Below are positions 17,137-27,518 of a stretch of 64,000 nt of DNA, one piece after another. The DNA is taken from the NCBI GenBank assembly GCA_900313615.1, contig OMRP01000001.1:1-64000 (forward strand), in the 5' to 3' direction. The stretch is from an uncultured Prevotellaceae bacterium (lineage in GTDB: Bacteria > Bacteroidota > Bacteroidia > Bacteroidales > Bacteroidaceae). Both the position numbers and the translations under genes were made by a program. Within the stretch, counting starts at the first letter, position 1. Each line of letters opens with the position of its first letter. A model generated the notes under the pieces. The model did no database searches and was not told the DNA's origin. It worked only from the letters and a program-made list of their open reading frames with translations.

Positions 17137-17922
17137 ATGCGTTTGTTTCCCCTACTTTTGTGTTTCTTGTTGTCCTGCTCGTTTAGTGGACAGGGATTGG
17201 AAGAGGAGGAGTTGGATATCGTTCTGCCGACCAAGGAGAGGGTTAACAAGGAGAGTATGATTATCGCCCATCAGGGTGCTTGGAGAGAGGCAGGCCTACT
17301 CGAGAATTCCCTAGCCGCTTTCCAGAAAGCACTCGACTTGGATATCTATGGGTCAGAATGTGATGTTCAGCAAACGAAGGATGGCCGGTTCGTCATTTGT
17401 CATGATGATACATACTGTGGTTTCGTGATTTCAGAGACCGATTATGCCATACTTAGTGAATGTCCCTTGAAAAATGGTGAACTGCTACCATTACTAGGTG
17501 ATTTCCTCAATTTGTTGAATAAGGACGAAGGACGGGTGAGATTGATACTCGACTTGAAGTCATGCGATGTCGCTAAACTGCTGAACATGATATACGCTTA
17601 TGGCGTACTCGACAGAGTGGATTTCCTTACGGGCAATTCCAAGATTTTTTCAAGATTAGTAAAATATGGTCTCGGTTACAAGACTTTTTTCCTAGGTGGA
17701 GGAATGACTCCGCAGAGTGCAATGAAAAAAGGTCTTGGTGGCATCGACTATTCAGATCAGGTTCTATCCACACATCCAGAATGGATTACCGAGGCTCAGG
17801 CTTTGGGCTTGAAGGTATGGGTGTGGACTGTGAATGATGCGGTAACTATCCGGAAATATCTCGAACAAGGTGTTTTCGTGACAACAGACAGGCCTGAAAT
17901 GGCATTGAACATTGAGTATTGA
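17137..17922 (+). CDS. Glycerophosphodiester phosphodiesterase-family lipoprotein
   Basis: A 261-residue GDPD-family enzyme with a lipoprotein-type signal peptide (LLCFLLSCS). Domain landmarks: IIAHQGAW (first catalytic His), LENSLAAFQKAL, SECDVQQTKDGRFVICHDDT (acidic metal ligands and second His) and the C-terminal VWVWTVNDA and FVTTDRPEMAL. It would cleave glycerol-phosphate diesters outside the cytoplasm. Next to CDP-glycerol-type genes, a role in trimming or recycling a glycerophosphate-containing polymer is plausible, though it could equally degrade phospholipid headgroups. The start at 17137 gives the signal peptide; a TTG at 17125 is the alternative. Confidence 0.85.
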   Translation: MRLFPLLLCFLLSCSFSGQGLEEEELDIVLPTKERVNKESMIIAHQGAWREAGLLENSLAAFQKALDLDIYGSECDVQQTKDGRFVICHDDTYCGFVISETDYAILSECPLKNGELLPLLGDFLNLLNKDEGRVRLILDLKSCDVAKLLNMIYAYGVLDRVDFLTGNSKIFSRLVKYGLGYKTFFLGGGMTPQSAMKKGLGGIDYSDQVLSTHPEWITEAQALGLKVWVWTVNDAVTIRKYLEQGVFVTTDRPEMALNIEY

Positions 17923-17998
17923 TATCCACGCTGTTACGTCAAGGGTGTACGTGCTAATGGATACAAAATTAAAATGACATACATTCAATAATATAATA

Positions 17999-19366
17999 AT
18001 GAAAAAAGTAATCACTTATGGTACCTATGACCTTTTACATCAAGGACATATCAACCTGTTGAAGCGGGCAAAGGCGTTGGGCGATTACCTCATTGTAGGT
18101 GTGACAAACGATAACTTTGACCGCTTGCGCGGCAAACTCAATGTGAAGAACAACGTGTTGGAACGTGTGGAGGCCGTACGTGCCACGGGTATCGCCGACA
18201 AGATAATCATAGAGGATTATTTCGGACAAAAGATAGACGACATACAAAAATATGATGTCGACATTTTTACCGTAGGCAGTGATTGGGTGGGGCATTTTGA
18301 CTACTTGAATGAATATTGTCAGGTGGTGTATCTGCCGCGTACCGAGGGTATATCTTCAACGATGCTGCGTGAGGAGCAGGACGATGAAGTGAAGATAGGT
18401 GTCGTAGGCGCGGGGCGAATCGCCAAGCGTTTCCCCAAGGAGGCGACAGTGGTGAGTTCCGTGACCATCAACGCCGTATATGACATCGATGCTGCCGCTG
18501 CTGAGGCACTTTGCCGATTGATTGCACCTCAGAAAGAGGAGAAACCTTCAAGGCTTTTATCAGCATCCTTTGAAGATTTGGTGGAACGTGTGGACGCTGT
18601 ATATATAGCTACGCCGCACCTGTGTCATTATCAGCAGGCTAAATATGCGTTGGAGCATGGCCGTCATGTCCTTTGCGAGACACCAATGGTATTACGTGAA
18701 GACCAAGCGCGTGAATTGTTTGCTCTGGCTGAAGAGAAGGAACTGGTACTTATGGAGGCCAATAAGACTGCATTCTGTCCTGCCTTTAACCATCTTGTAA
18801 CACTTATTAAGAGTGGATGGATTGGAGAGGTGGTCGACATTGAGGCTTCGGAATCGAAGGTATGGGGTGACCCCACTTTGCGCGAACTCGACCCCAACCA
18901 AGCTGGTGGCTCGTTTTACGAGATGGGTTCGTATCCCTTGCTGCCCATCTTCCGATTGATGGGCACCGATTTAGAAAATATGAATTTATATTCTCGAATG
19001 GAGAATGGAGTTGACATATATACCAAAGGTGTTTTGCGCTACAAAAAAGCTGTGTGTTCGTTTAAGTTGGGCTTGGGCGTGAAAACAGAGGGTAATTTGG
19101 TCATTTCTGGCACGAAGGGTTATGCCTATGTGCCCGCTCCTTGGTGGAAGACGGACTATTTTGAACTGCGCTATGAAGACCAGAACAAGAACCGTAAATT
19201 CTTCTATTCTTGGGATGGGGAGGGCTTACGCTACGAGGTGCAGGAGTTTGTTTCCTGCATTTACAACCACCGCCTCACCTCAGCGCGGCTGCGGCCCCAA
19301 GAGAGTATCGCCATGGCACGTCTCATGGATCAGTTCACAAAGCGTATTAACTTCATGGAAATTTGA
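17999..19366 (+). CDS. Fusion: TagD-like cytidylyltransferase + Gfo/Idh/MocA oxidoreductase
   Basis: A 455-residue two-domain protein. Residues 1-130 match the glycerol-3-phosphate cytidylyltransferase type: TYGTYDLLHQGHINLLKRA (HxGH motif), RVEAVRATGIAD, and GISSTMLR (the ISSTxxR motif). Residues 132-455 form a Gfo/Idh/MocA-type oxidoreductase, starting with the Rossmann motif KIGVVGAGRIAKRFPKE and containing HVLCETPMVL where EKP is usual. The predicted pair of activities makes a CDP-activated polyol and oxidises or reduces a sugar or polyol, possibly its own precursor. Domain boundary lies in the acidic stretch REEQDDE. No frameshift is involved, and the fusion is one continuous frame. Confidence 0.85.
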   Translation: MKKVITYGTYDLLHQGHINLLKRAKALGDYLIVGVTNDNFDRLRGKLNVKNNVLERVEAVRATGIADKIIIEDYFGQKIDDIQKYDVDIFTVGSDWVGHFDYLNEYCQVVYLPRTEGISSTMLREEQDDEVKIGVVGAGRIAKRFPKEATVVSSVTINAVYDIDAAAAEALCRLIAPQKEEKPSRLLSASFEDLVERVDAVYIATPHLCHYQQAKYALEHGRHVLCETPMVLREDQARELFALAEEKELVLMEANKTAFCPAFNHLVTLIKSGWIGEVVDIEASESKVWGDPTLRELDPNQAGGSFYEMGSYPLLPIFRLMGTDLENMNLYSRMENGVDIYTKGVLRYKKAVCSFKLGLGVKTEGNLVISGTKGYAYVPAPWWKTDYFELRYEDQNKNRKFFYSWDGEGLRYEVQEFVSCIYNHRLTSARLRPQESIAMARLMDQFTKRINFMEI

Positions 19367-19418
19367 GGCGTATCCGAGTGTTTGCGTCGAGTGTTGAAAT
19401 CGTTATAATTAAGAAGAT

Positions 19419-20114
19419 ATGAAGAATGCAATTGTAACAGGAGGAACTTCAGGCATCGGTTTAGGTGTAGTAAAAATGCTACTCGCCAAGGGATATCGCG
19501 TAATGTCAACTTATGTAGGACCTGACTTCACTGAAAAGATCGAAGGTTTCACACCCGTCAAGGTTGACCAGACCTCGCGTAAAGAGGTGTATGGTTTTAT
19601 TGAGAAGGTGAAGAAAGAGTTCAAAACCGTGGATTGTATAGTGTGTAATGCTGGCCTTACCATTCGCAAGTCGTTTACGGAAACCACCGACGACGATTGG
19701 GACAAGATGATGGAAGTGGCTGTAAATTCACACTATATAATAATACGTGAACTGTTTAGTTTGATACCATCAGGTTCACGTATTATGTTCACTGGCTCAC
19801 AGATGGGGCTACATCCACATGCTATGGTGCTTGCCTATGGCGTTACAAAATCAGCTGTCCATGCATTGGTGAAGAATTTGGTGAAAGAGTTTGAGGGTAC
19901 TGGCACCACCGTCAATGCCGTTGTTCCTGGTTTCGTGATGACTCCTTGGCAAAAGGAGAAACCTGAGGAAATCAAGCAGAATATCTATAAGAAGACAGCC
20001 ATCCATCGTTTTGCCGAAGTGGATGAAATTGTCGACGCTTTTCGCTTCTGCATCGATAATCCATTCGTCAATGGCAGTCTGATAGAGGTGAATGGGGGGT
20101 ATTGTTATAAATAA
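19419..20114 (+). CDS. Short-chain dehydrogenase/reductase
   Basis: A 231-residue classical SDR. TGGTSGIG at 7-14 is the cofactor loop, CNAG is the structural motif, and the catalytic triad is visible as S in FTGSQMG and Y-xxx-K in YGVTK. The C-terminal FVNGSLIEVNGGY is typical of this family. By position beside TagD-like, TarI-like and glycerophosphotransferase genes, it may reduce a ketose-phosphate (for example ribulose-phosphate to ribitol-phosphate), comparable to the reductase half of Bcs1-type enzymes. That substrate is inferred from context only. Confidence 0.85.
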   Translation: MKNAIVTGGTSGIGLGVVKMLLAKGYRVMSTYVGPDFTEKIEGFTPVKVDQTSRKEVYGFIEKVKKEFKTVDCIVCNAGLTIRKSFTETTDDDWDKMMEVAVNSHYIIIRELFSLIPSGSRIMFTGSQMGLHPHAMVLAYGVTKSAVHALVKNLVKEFEGTGTTVNAVVPGFVMTPWQKEKPEEIKQNIYKKTAIHRFAEVDEIVDAFRFCIDNPFVNGSLIEVNGGYCYK

Positions 20115-20143
20115 AAAGGAGTATAAACTTTAAGATTTCATAC

Positions 20144-21331
20144 TTGAACAATGTTGCATACATATTGCAGAAATTAGGAGAGAGAGTACAGGCTTTTGTC
20201 GCATACTGGCTGACAAAGACCTATATTTTTTGTTGTCCGTTGAGAGAACGGAAATTCTTCTGCATCAGTATGTCGGGCAACAGTTATGGCGACAGCGTGA
20301 AATGCCTGACGGACTACTTGTCGACTCATCATCCTGAGGCTGAGATTGTGTGGGCATTCTCTTCTGGCTTTTTCAAAAAGTCTAATTGTCCTCATAAGGG
20401 TGTAAAACTTTATTCTTTCAGTTATTATTACCATATTCTCACATCAAAATATATCCTAAGCAATGCACGGCTCAACCAACGAATGCTGCACAAAAGGAAG
20501 GGTCAGGTATATATCCAGACGTGGCATGGCACAGCATTGAAACGCTTGGGCACGGATATTGACAAGAAAAGGAGTGCATGGAAAGAACTGGTTCTTCCTT
20601 CCGTCTTTAAGCATGATGTACGTCATACCGACATTATGATTTCTGGTTCTACATTCATGAGTAGCGTTTTTAGGGACAAATTTCTGTTCAAAGGAGACCT
20701 GTGGGAAACGGGAATGCCGCGCAATGACATCTTTTTTCACGACCATTCGGAGGTGGTGGAGAAGGTGCGGCGTGAATATGGGATTGCAGACGATATGCAG
20801 ATTGTTCTATACGCACCAACATTCCGTAATGATCGTCAGTTTACATATTACGATTTCGACTACAAGAACTTTTGTCAGTTATGGCAGCAACGCACGGGAA
20901 AATCATGTGTGTTCATGGTGCGCCTGCATCCCATTCTCCTCTATAAATCGTCAGCGTTAGAACAACTCTTTGGTAGCGATACCATCAATGCGTCGGCATG
21001 GCCCGATATGCAGGAACTACTTTGTGCTGCTGACGTGCTAGTGACAGACTATTCGTCATCGATGTTCGACTTTATGCTCTCAGGCAAGCCTGTTGTGATG
21101 TATACACCCGATGCAGACTCCTATAGCAATGGCTTCTATTTTCATCTCGATGGATTGCCTTTCATTAGGATGAACGACAACAGCGAGATGGAAAAAGCGT
21201 TGCAACAATTTAACACAAATAAGTACAAAAGGAAAATAGAAGCATTCCTCGACAAAATAGGCAACAAGGAAAAAGGGGATGCTACACATTGCATCATAGA
21301 AAAAATATTCTCACAGAAGTATGCATATTAA
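20144..21331 (+). CDS. CDP-glycerol/CDP-ribitol glycerophosphotransferase-family protein
   Basis: A 395-residue member of the teichoic-acid TagB/TagF family, which transfers polyol-phosphate units from CDP-polyols onto a lipid-linked acceptor at the inner face of the inner membrane. Diagnostic segments: QTWHGTALKRLGTDI, VLYAPTFRND, RLHPIL and VTDYSSSMFDFMLSGKPVV. At 395 residues it has only the catalytic GT-B part (TagB-like size), lacking the extra N-terminal region of long TagF polymerases. The frame starts at a TTG (20144); no better in-frame ATG lies close. The last 11 bases overlap the following gene. Confidence 0.85.
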   Translation: MNNVAYILQKLGERVQAFVAYWLTKTYIFCCPLRERKFFCISMSGNSYGDSVKCLTDYLSTHHPEAEIVWAFSSGFFKKSNCPHKGVKLYSFSYYYHILTSKYILSNARLNQRMLHKRKGQVYIQTWHGTALKRLGTDIDKKRSAWKELVLPSVFKHDVRHTDIMISGSTFMSSVFRDKFLFKGDLWETGMPRNDIFFHDHSEVVEKVRREYGIADDMQIVLYAPTFRNDRQFTYYDFDYKNFCQLWQQRTGKSCVFMVRLHPILLYKSSALEQLFGSDTINASAWPDMQELLCAADVLVTDYSSSMFDFMLSGKPVVMYTPDADSYSNGFYFHLDGLPFIRMNDNSEMEKALQQFNTNKYKRKIEAFLDKIGNKEKGDATHCIIEKIFSQKYAY

Positions 21332-22436
21332 TAAATATACAATACTTATCGCTCTAATTCCATTCTTGGTCGACAGTCACTTGGTGCCTTCTTGGGCATC
21401 ATATCTCATTGTAATTGCACTAGCTCTGATGTCTATACGCAATTATGAGCCGTTTCAACACAATGGATTGGTTTGCGGATACATATTGATTGTTGTCACC
21501 AGCGTTTTCAGACTCCAACAATATAGTGTGGACATGGTAAAAGACGTGGGTCTGATGGCCATAGGAATATTGCCATTTTTGGCGAAAAACAACCTTAAAG
21601 TGGAAGCTCGAGGGTTGAATTTGTTGCTCATGGCAGGGTTTATGTTCCTTGTGGGTACTAGATTCATGTCGTTCAGTTTGTCAATAAAGACGTTTATTGG
21701 TTCGCACTTTGGTATTGAGATGGGGGCATATACTTACACCCTCGGTTTGTTTGCCGTCTATTGGATGGTGCGTGATTATAAGCGATGGGCCATCCTTAAT
21801 CTGGTGTTGATGTTTTTGGGTGGTAAACGAATTGCTATGGCAGCCGGTGTGGTATGTATGCTGATTGCTTTCTATTATCGTTATAAGGATGGTGAAGTGA
21901 AAAAATTGTGGAAATGGTTTATTGCCGCTTGTTGCGTGCTCTACCTCTACATTTCCTGGCGTTTTGCCAAAGGTGCCTACAACGACATCATTCTAGAATA
22001 TACAGAAAAGAGTGCTGATGCTTTCGCCTTGGGTCGTCAGCAACTATTCCGAGCGGTCTTTGAGATAACACCTGATCCGAATTTATGGGGTGTAGGCCCC
22101 GGTAATACTTGTGAATATCTTCAAGATACAGTTGGCTTGAAACGTATGCACAATGATATCTTAAAGGTGTATTCTGAGAATGGCTTTTTCATTTCTCTCG
22201 GATTCCTTTGGTTTATGCTACGCCGACTTAACTACAAACAGTTGCCATTGCTCATTTTCATCCTATTTGTGTTCTGTACCACCAACACGTTCATCTATGT
22301 GTATATGATATTCATGTATGTGCTGTTCCTTGAGGCCGACCAATATATCTATATCGGTGAGATGAGTGGCGAGACGAATATGTATATCCGTATGTTGCAG
22401 GACAAGGAGAAGGTTAAGCTACGCAGACAAAAGTAA
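21321..22436 (+). CDS. O-antigen/capsule polymerase-like membrane protein
   Basis: A 371-residue inner-membrane protein with about ten hydrophobic segments. The loop NLWGVGPGNTCEYLQ followed by RMHNDILKVYSENGFFISLGFLWF resembles the periplasmic loop of Wzy polymerases and O-antigen ligases (G-x-G...H-N motif), which join repeat units. It begins inside the upstream gene (11-bp overlap), so it is translationally coupled to the glycerophosphotransferase. Sequence conservation in this family is weak, so the assignment rests on topology, the loop motif and context. Confidence 0.7.
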   Translation: MHINKYTILIALIPFLVDSHLVPSWASYLIVIALALMSIRNYEPFQHNGLVCGYILIVVTSVFRLQQYSVDMVKDVGLMAIGILPFLAKNNLKVEARGLNLLLMAGFMFLVGTRFMSFSLSIKTFIGSHFGIEMGAYTYTLGLFAVYWMVRDYKRWAILNLVLMFLGGKRIAMAAGVVCMLIAFYYRYKDGEVKKLWKWFIAACCVLYLYISWRFAKGAYNDIILEYTEKSADAFALGRQQLFRAVFEITPDPNLWGVGPGNTCEYLQDTVGLKRMHNDILKVYSENGFFISLGFLWFMLRRLNYKQLPLLIFILFVFCTTNTFIYVYMIFMYVLFLEADQYIYIGEMSGETNMYIRMLQDKEKVKLRRQK

Positions 22437-22444
22437 GTCGGTTA

Positions 22445-23434
22445 ATGATTCATTTCTTTTTTCATCCCTTGGGCTCTATCACTACAGACAATAGAAAACT
22501 CTGGCTTGACGCATTGCGAGGCATAGCCATGTTGTTGGTTGTATATGGGCATTGCGTGAAGGGATGGACGGAATATTATATCTTTTCCAGTCCCATTAAG
22601 ATGCCGTTGTTTTTCCTCATCTCAGGTTATCTGTTTAAGCCGCGGGGAGGAGATCAAAGAGCATTTTTCAAGGGGGTATTCTTTCGCTTGGTGATACCCT
22701 GGGTGGTGTTGGGCATTATTCATCATACCAATCCTGCGACCCGATTTCTCAACCTACTGTCAGGTAAAGCATTGTGGTTTATGCCATGTTTTATCATAGC
22801 AGAAATAGTGTGGTTCTATGTTCATAAATTGGCTAAACGTGATGGGTTGATTGTCGTGTCAGGTTTGGTGTTGAGTGGAGTGGGGCTGTTGTTGGCTCAT
22901 CATCATCTGCTGCGATATGCGATGGTGAATACGGCACTTGTCGTTCAGGCCTTTTTCGTGTTGGGCTTTCTGATGCGTAAGTACGAGGAAGTGTTGGACA
23001 GAAGTTGGAAAGTATGGACAGCGGCTGCTGTCGTTGTGTATGTGGCATTGGGTGTATATGTGGTGACATGTGGCACTGGCCGTCCTCTCGATGTCCACTT
23101 GAATAGATATCCAAACTTGGTGTTAAGCATGCTGACTATCGTTGTCGGTTGCTTGGCAATCTTCACACTTTTTCGAAAATTGAATGTCGCACCGCGTTGG
23201 TTGGTTTATATTGGACAGAACACGCTGCCAATATATATCCTGCATGGCATAGTGCTGTTCCTCTTTAATAAGTATGGAACCCGCATTGGCTTGGATGCCT
23301 CATGGCCGTTGGCGCTGTTGGCATTATTGAAAACGACAGTCGCATGTCTAATGTGTTGTGCTTTCGCCGCCTTGGCCAATCGTTATCTGCCCGAATTGGT
23401 GGGGAAGAAAAGAGCTCATAATAAAAATAATTAG
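22445..23434 (+). CDS. Acyltransferase family 3 membrane protein
   Basis: A 329-residue multi-pass protein of the acyltransferase-3 family. The N-terminal RKLWLDALRGIAMLLVVYGHC contains the conserved Arg and catalytic His region. KMPLFFLISGYLFKP is the second family motif, and QNTLPIYILHGIVLFL lies near the end. It would move acetyl or succinyl groups across or at the inner membrane to the growing polymer. Nine bases separate it from the polymerase-like gene. In combination with the DUF4886 esterase it suggests an O-acylated surface polymer. Confidence 0.88.
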   Translation: MIHFFFHPLGSITTDNRKLWLDALRGIAMLLVVYGHCVKGWTEYYIFSSPIKMPLFFLISGYLFKPRGGDQRAFFKGVFFRLVIPWVVLGIIHHTNPATRFLNLLSGKALWFMPCFIIAEIVWFYVHKLAKRDGLIVVSGLVLSGVGLLLAHHHLLRYAMVNTALVVQAFFVLGFLMRKYEEVLDRSWKVWTAAAVVVYVALGVYVVTCGTGRPLDVHLNRYPNLVLSMLTIVVGCLAIFTLFRKLNVAPRWLVYIGQNTLPIYILHGIVLFLFNKYGTRIGLDASWPLALLALLKTTVACLMCCAFAALANRYLPELVGKKRAHNKNN

Positions 23435-23486
23435 CAATTCTACACCACATCCTTTCATCGTCCATCATTCTCAACTCATCACTAGA

Positions 23487-24224
23487 ATGCTTCAACTCAA
23501 AAATCTTGATATTGTAGGCTCAAAAGCGGAACTCGAGCGTATCCCTGAGGGCAAAATCCTTATCAACACCATCAATGCTCACTCATACAATACGGCGCAG
23601 AAAGATGAACTTTTTGCCGAGGCGCTCTCCAAAGGCGATTACCTCATTCCCGACGGAGCGAGTATCGTGAAGGCGTGTGGATGGGTGAAAGCGAAGTCGC
23701 GGCCAACAGAGCGCATAGCCGGCTGGGACCTCTTCGTCTTCGAGATGGAACGGTGGAACGAACGGGGCGGGCGCGTGATGTTCATGGGCAGCTCGGAGAA
23801 GGTGCTTGCGCTTATCAAGGAGAGGGCTTCGGAAAAATACCCGAACCTCGAGGTGGTGACCTATTCGCCGCCCTACAAACCGGAGTTCTCCGAAGAGGAT
23901 AGTTCAAAAATCATCAATGCCATCAATGATGCCGCCCCCGACCTGTTATGGATAGGCATGACGGCGCCAAAGCAGGAGAAATGGACTTATAGACATTGGA
24001 AACTATTGGATATCCATTGCCATGTGGGTACCATAGGCGCAGTGTTCGACTTTTTCGCAGGCACGGCACAACGGGCACCGCTGTGGTGGCAACGTCATTC
24101 CTTGGAATGGCTTTATCGCTTATTGAAAGAGCCGAAACGTATGTGGCGCCGTTACGTCATAGGCAACCCTCTCTTCTTGTGGAATGTATGGAAGGAGAAG
24201 AGACGTCGGAATGATTCGGCATAA
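23487..24224 (+). CDS. WecG/TagA/CpsF-family glycosyltransferase
   Basis: A 245-residue GT26 enzyme. Motifs: INTINAHSYN near 25, DGASIVKACGW (substrate Asp), VMFMGSSEKVLALIKER, YSPPYKPEF, LLWIGMTAPKQEKW (conserved G-x-P/APKQE) and VGTIGAVFDFFAGTAQRAP. TagA adds ManNAc to a GlcNAc-lipid in wall teichoic acid linkage-unit synthesis and WecG does so for enterobacterial antigen. It is the only clear sugar glycosyltransferase in the locus. Start set at 23487; the open frame upstream (to 23358) overlaps the acyltransferase gene and lacks family sequence. It is more GC-rich than the centre of the locus. Confidence 0.88.
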   Translation: MLQLKNLDIVGSKAELERIPEGKILINTINAHSYNTAQKDELFAEALSKGDYLIPDGASIVKACGWVKAKSRPTERIAGWDLFVFEMERWNERGGRVMFMGSSEKVLALIKERASEKYPNLEVVTYSPPYKPEFSEEDSSKIINAINDAAPDLLWIGMTAPKQEKWTYRHWKLLDIHCHVGTIGAVFDFFAGTAQRAPLWWQRHSLEWLYRLLKEPKRMWRRYVIGNPLFLWNVWKEKRRRNDSA

Positions 24225-24260
24225 CCCATATCGTTGAAGTCGAAGCATCTCACCCTATAC

Positions 24261-24300
24261 GCGAATCGCCCGGATAACCATGGTTGTCCGGGCGATTCGC
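24261..24300. terminator. 40-nt near-perfect palindrome after the glycopolymer locus
   Basis: The left arm (20 nt from GCGAATCGCCCGG) and right arm (to CCGGGCGATTCGC) are complementary except one position. It lies 37 bp past the wecG/tagA-like stop. No strong T run follows, only an AT-rich stretch, so it may act as a terminator, an mRNA 3'-end stabiliser or both. Confidence 0.55.
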
Positions 24301-24433
24301 ATATATATGCTTTTGGGCGTTTCATGTGCATGCCGTTGCACTTCGCACACGGATTTGGCTCATTGATGTGTCATTTTTACATTTAGAAAGGTTGTTGAAA
24401 CATATGGTAAAGTATGGGTGTCATTTTTTTATG

Positions 24434-24441
24434 TATCTTTG
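24434..24441 (+). promoter_or_regulatory. Bacteroidota -7 box upstream of xylanase
   Basis: TATCTTTG fits TAnnTTTG and lies 52 bp upstream of the xylanase-esterase ATG, the only promoter-like element in the 268-bp gap. The -33 element is not clear. The rest of 24225-24433 holds the palindrome and no gene. Confidence 0.55.
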
Positions 24442-24471
24442 TAGCAAAATCGTAGAAATCAACAATCTTAA

Positions 24472-26667
<2,196 letters not shown>

Positions 26668-26688
26668 TTGTTTCTTAAGGTATTATAC

Positions 26689-26729
26689 GAACAATCCCCC
26701 GTCAATGGCGGGGGATTGTTCTGTTTTTA
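26689..26729 (+). terminator. Intrinsic terminator of xylanase gene
   Basis: A 12-bp perfect stem (26689-26700 with 26710-26721, GAACAATCCCCC/GGGGGATTGTTC) with a nine-base loop is followed by TGTTTTTAT. It stands 21 bp past the stop and separates the convergent genes. Confidence 0.85.
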
Positions 26730-26735
26730 TGTTGC

Positions 26736-27296
26736 TTATTCCAGTGTGAATTCTTCAGACCATTCATTGGTCAACTCCAACTTGTCACCTTTCCATACAT
26801 ATTCTTGGTAGTTGATAGTATATGATTGGCGGTTGTCTGGGTTTTCCTGAACGAGACGGCTGGTGATGCTACGGCTCTCGCGGTCAAGGGCGGGAGCGAT
26901 GAAAAGAGGATCGGGCAATTCCTTGAACTCGTGGGTATCCACATCCCACACATAATACATATACATGGGGTTGTGACCCGTGGCGTCGAAAAAGCCGACG
27001 GTTACTTGCATGTCGGGAATACCATCGAAATTGATGTCTTCCTCTTCAATCTCACCACCAGCAAAGATACTGGCATCTGTGGGCCATGGCAGTTCGCAGA
27101 TGATATAGTGCTCTTGTCCGTCGGGGGTAACATAGCCGATGTAAATATTCTCGATGTTACCTTCATCGTTCGATGGGGCTGCGGGTGCCATCCAAGTCAG
27201 TTGGTTGCGGATGGGGTCGTTCTTGTCTCCCTTTGCGCCATAAACCGGCATCATCATCCAGGCCAATAAAACTAGAAGAAAACAGTTCTTTTTCAT
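26736..27296 (-). CDS. Secreted protein of unknown function, XAC2610-like
   Basis: A 186-residue protein with a signal peptide ending at VYGA. The segment EEEDINFDGIPDMQV has the D-x-N-x-D-G-x-x-D form seen in the XAC2610-related family and in FG-GAP-like calcium sites, followed by MYMYYVWD, FKELPDPLFIAPALD and a C-terminal WKGDKLELT. These pieces resemble the XAC2610 family of secreted proteins whose activity is not known to me. It is transcribed on its own from the promoter at 27337-27344, convergent with the xylanase. Confidence 0.6.
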   Translation of the reverse strand: MKKNCFLLVLLAWMMMPVYGAKGDKNDPIRNQLTWMAPAAPSNDEGNIENIYIGYVTPDGQEHYIICELPWPTDASIFAGGEIEEEDINFDGIPDMQVTVGFFDATGHNPMYMYYVWDVDTHEFKELPDPLFIAPALDRESRSITSRLVQENPDNRQSYTINYQEYVWKGDKLELTNEWSEEFTLE

Positions 27297-27336
27297 GTTT
27301 ATGAGTTTTTTAGTTCGTAAGTTTTTGAATTCGTTG

Positions 27337-27344
27337 CAAATATA
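27337..27344 (-). promoter_or_regulatory. Bacteroidota -7 box (TATATTTG)
   Basis: TATATTTG on the minus strand, about 41 bp upstream of the 27296 start, with a TTG 20 bp further upstream as partial -33 element. Confidence 0.6.
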
Positions 27345-27462
27345 AAGTTTTATTTGATATTCGGCAATATTTAAACCTCGTATTATGATGAAATACCAGG
27401 GATAAATGACAAGAAATGCACTTTTTCGAAAAATGACATAGAGGATGCTTCCTAGTAGGTTT

Positions 27463-27518
27463 CATGCTCCTTGCTTCCTGCCTCTTGCCTCTTGCTCCTT
27501 GCTCCCTGCCCCTTCCCC
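27463..27518 (-). repeat. Post-stop purine-rich tandem repeat (GGAGCAA units)
   Basis: Directly after the stop of the DUF6377 gene the sense (minus) strand is a run of imperfect 7-bp units such as GGAGCAA, GAGGCAA and GGAAGCA. The same unit family follows the GH16, SusD and SusC stops. Confidence 0.7.

Noticed and set aside
24261-24300. Attachment site or operator palindrome
   Set aside because: No integrase or regulator gene adjoins it and it sits right after an operon end, so a terminator or mRNA 3' hairpin is more likely.
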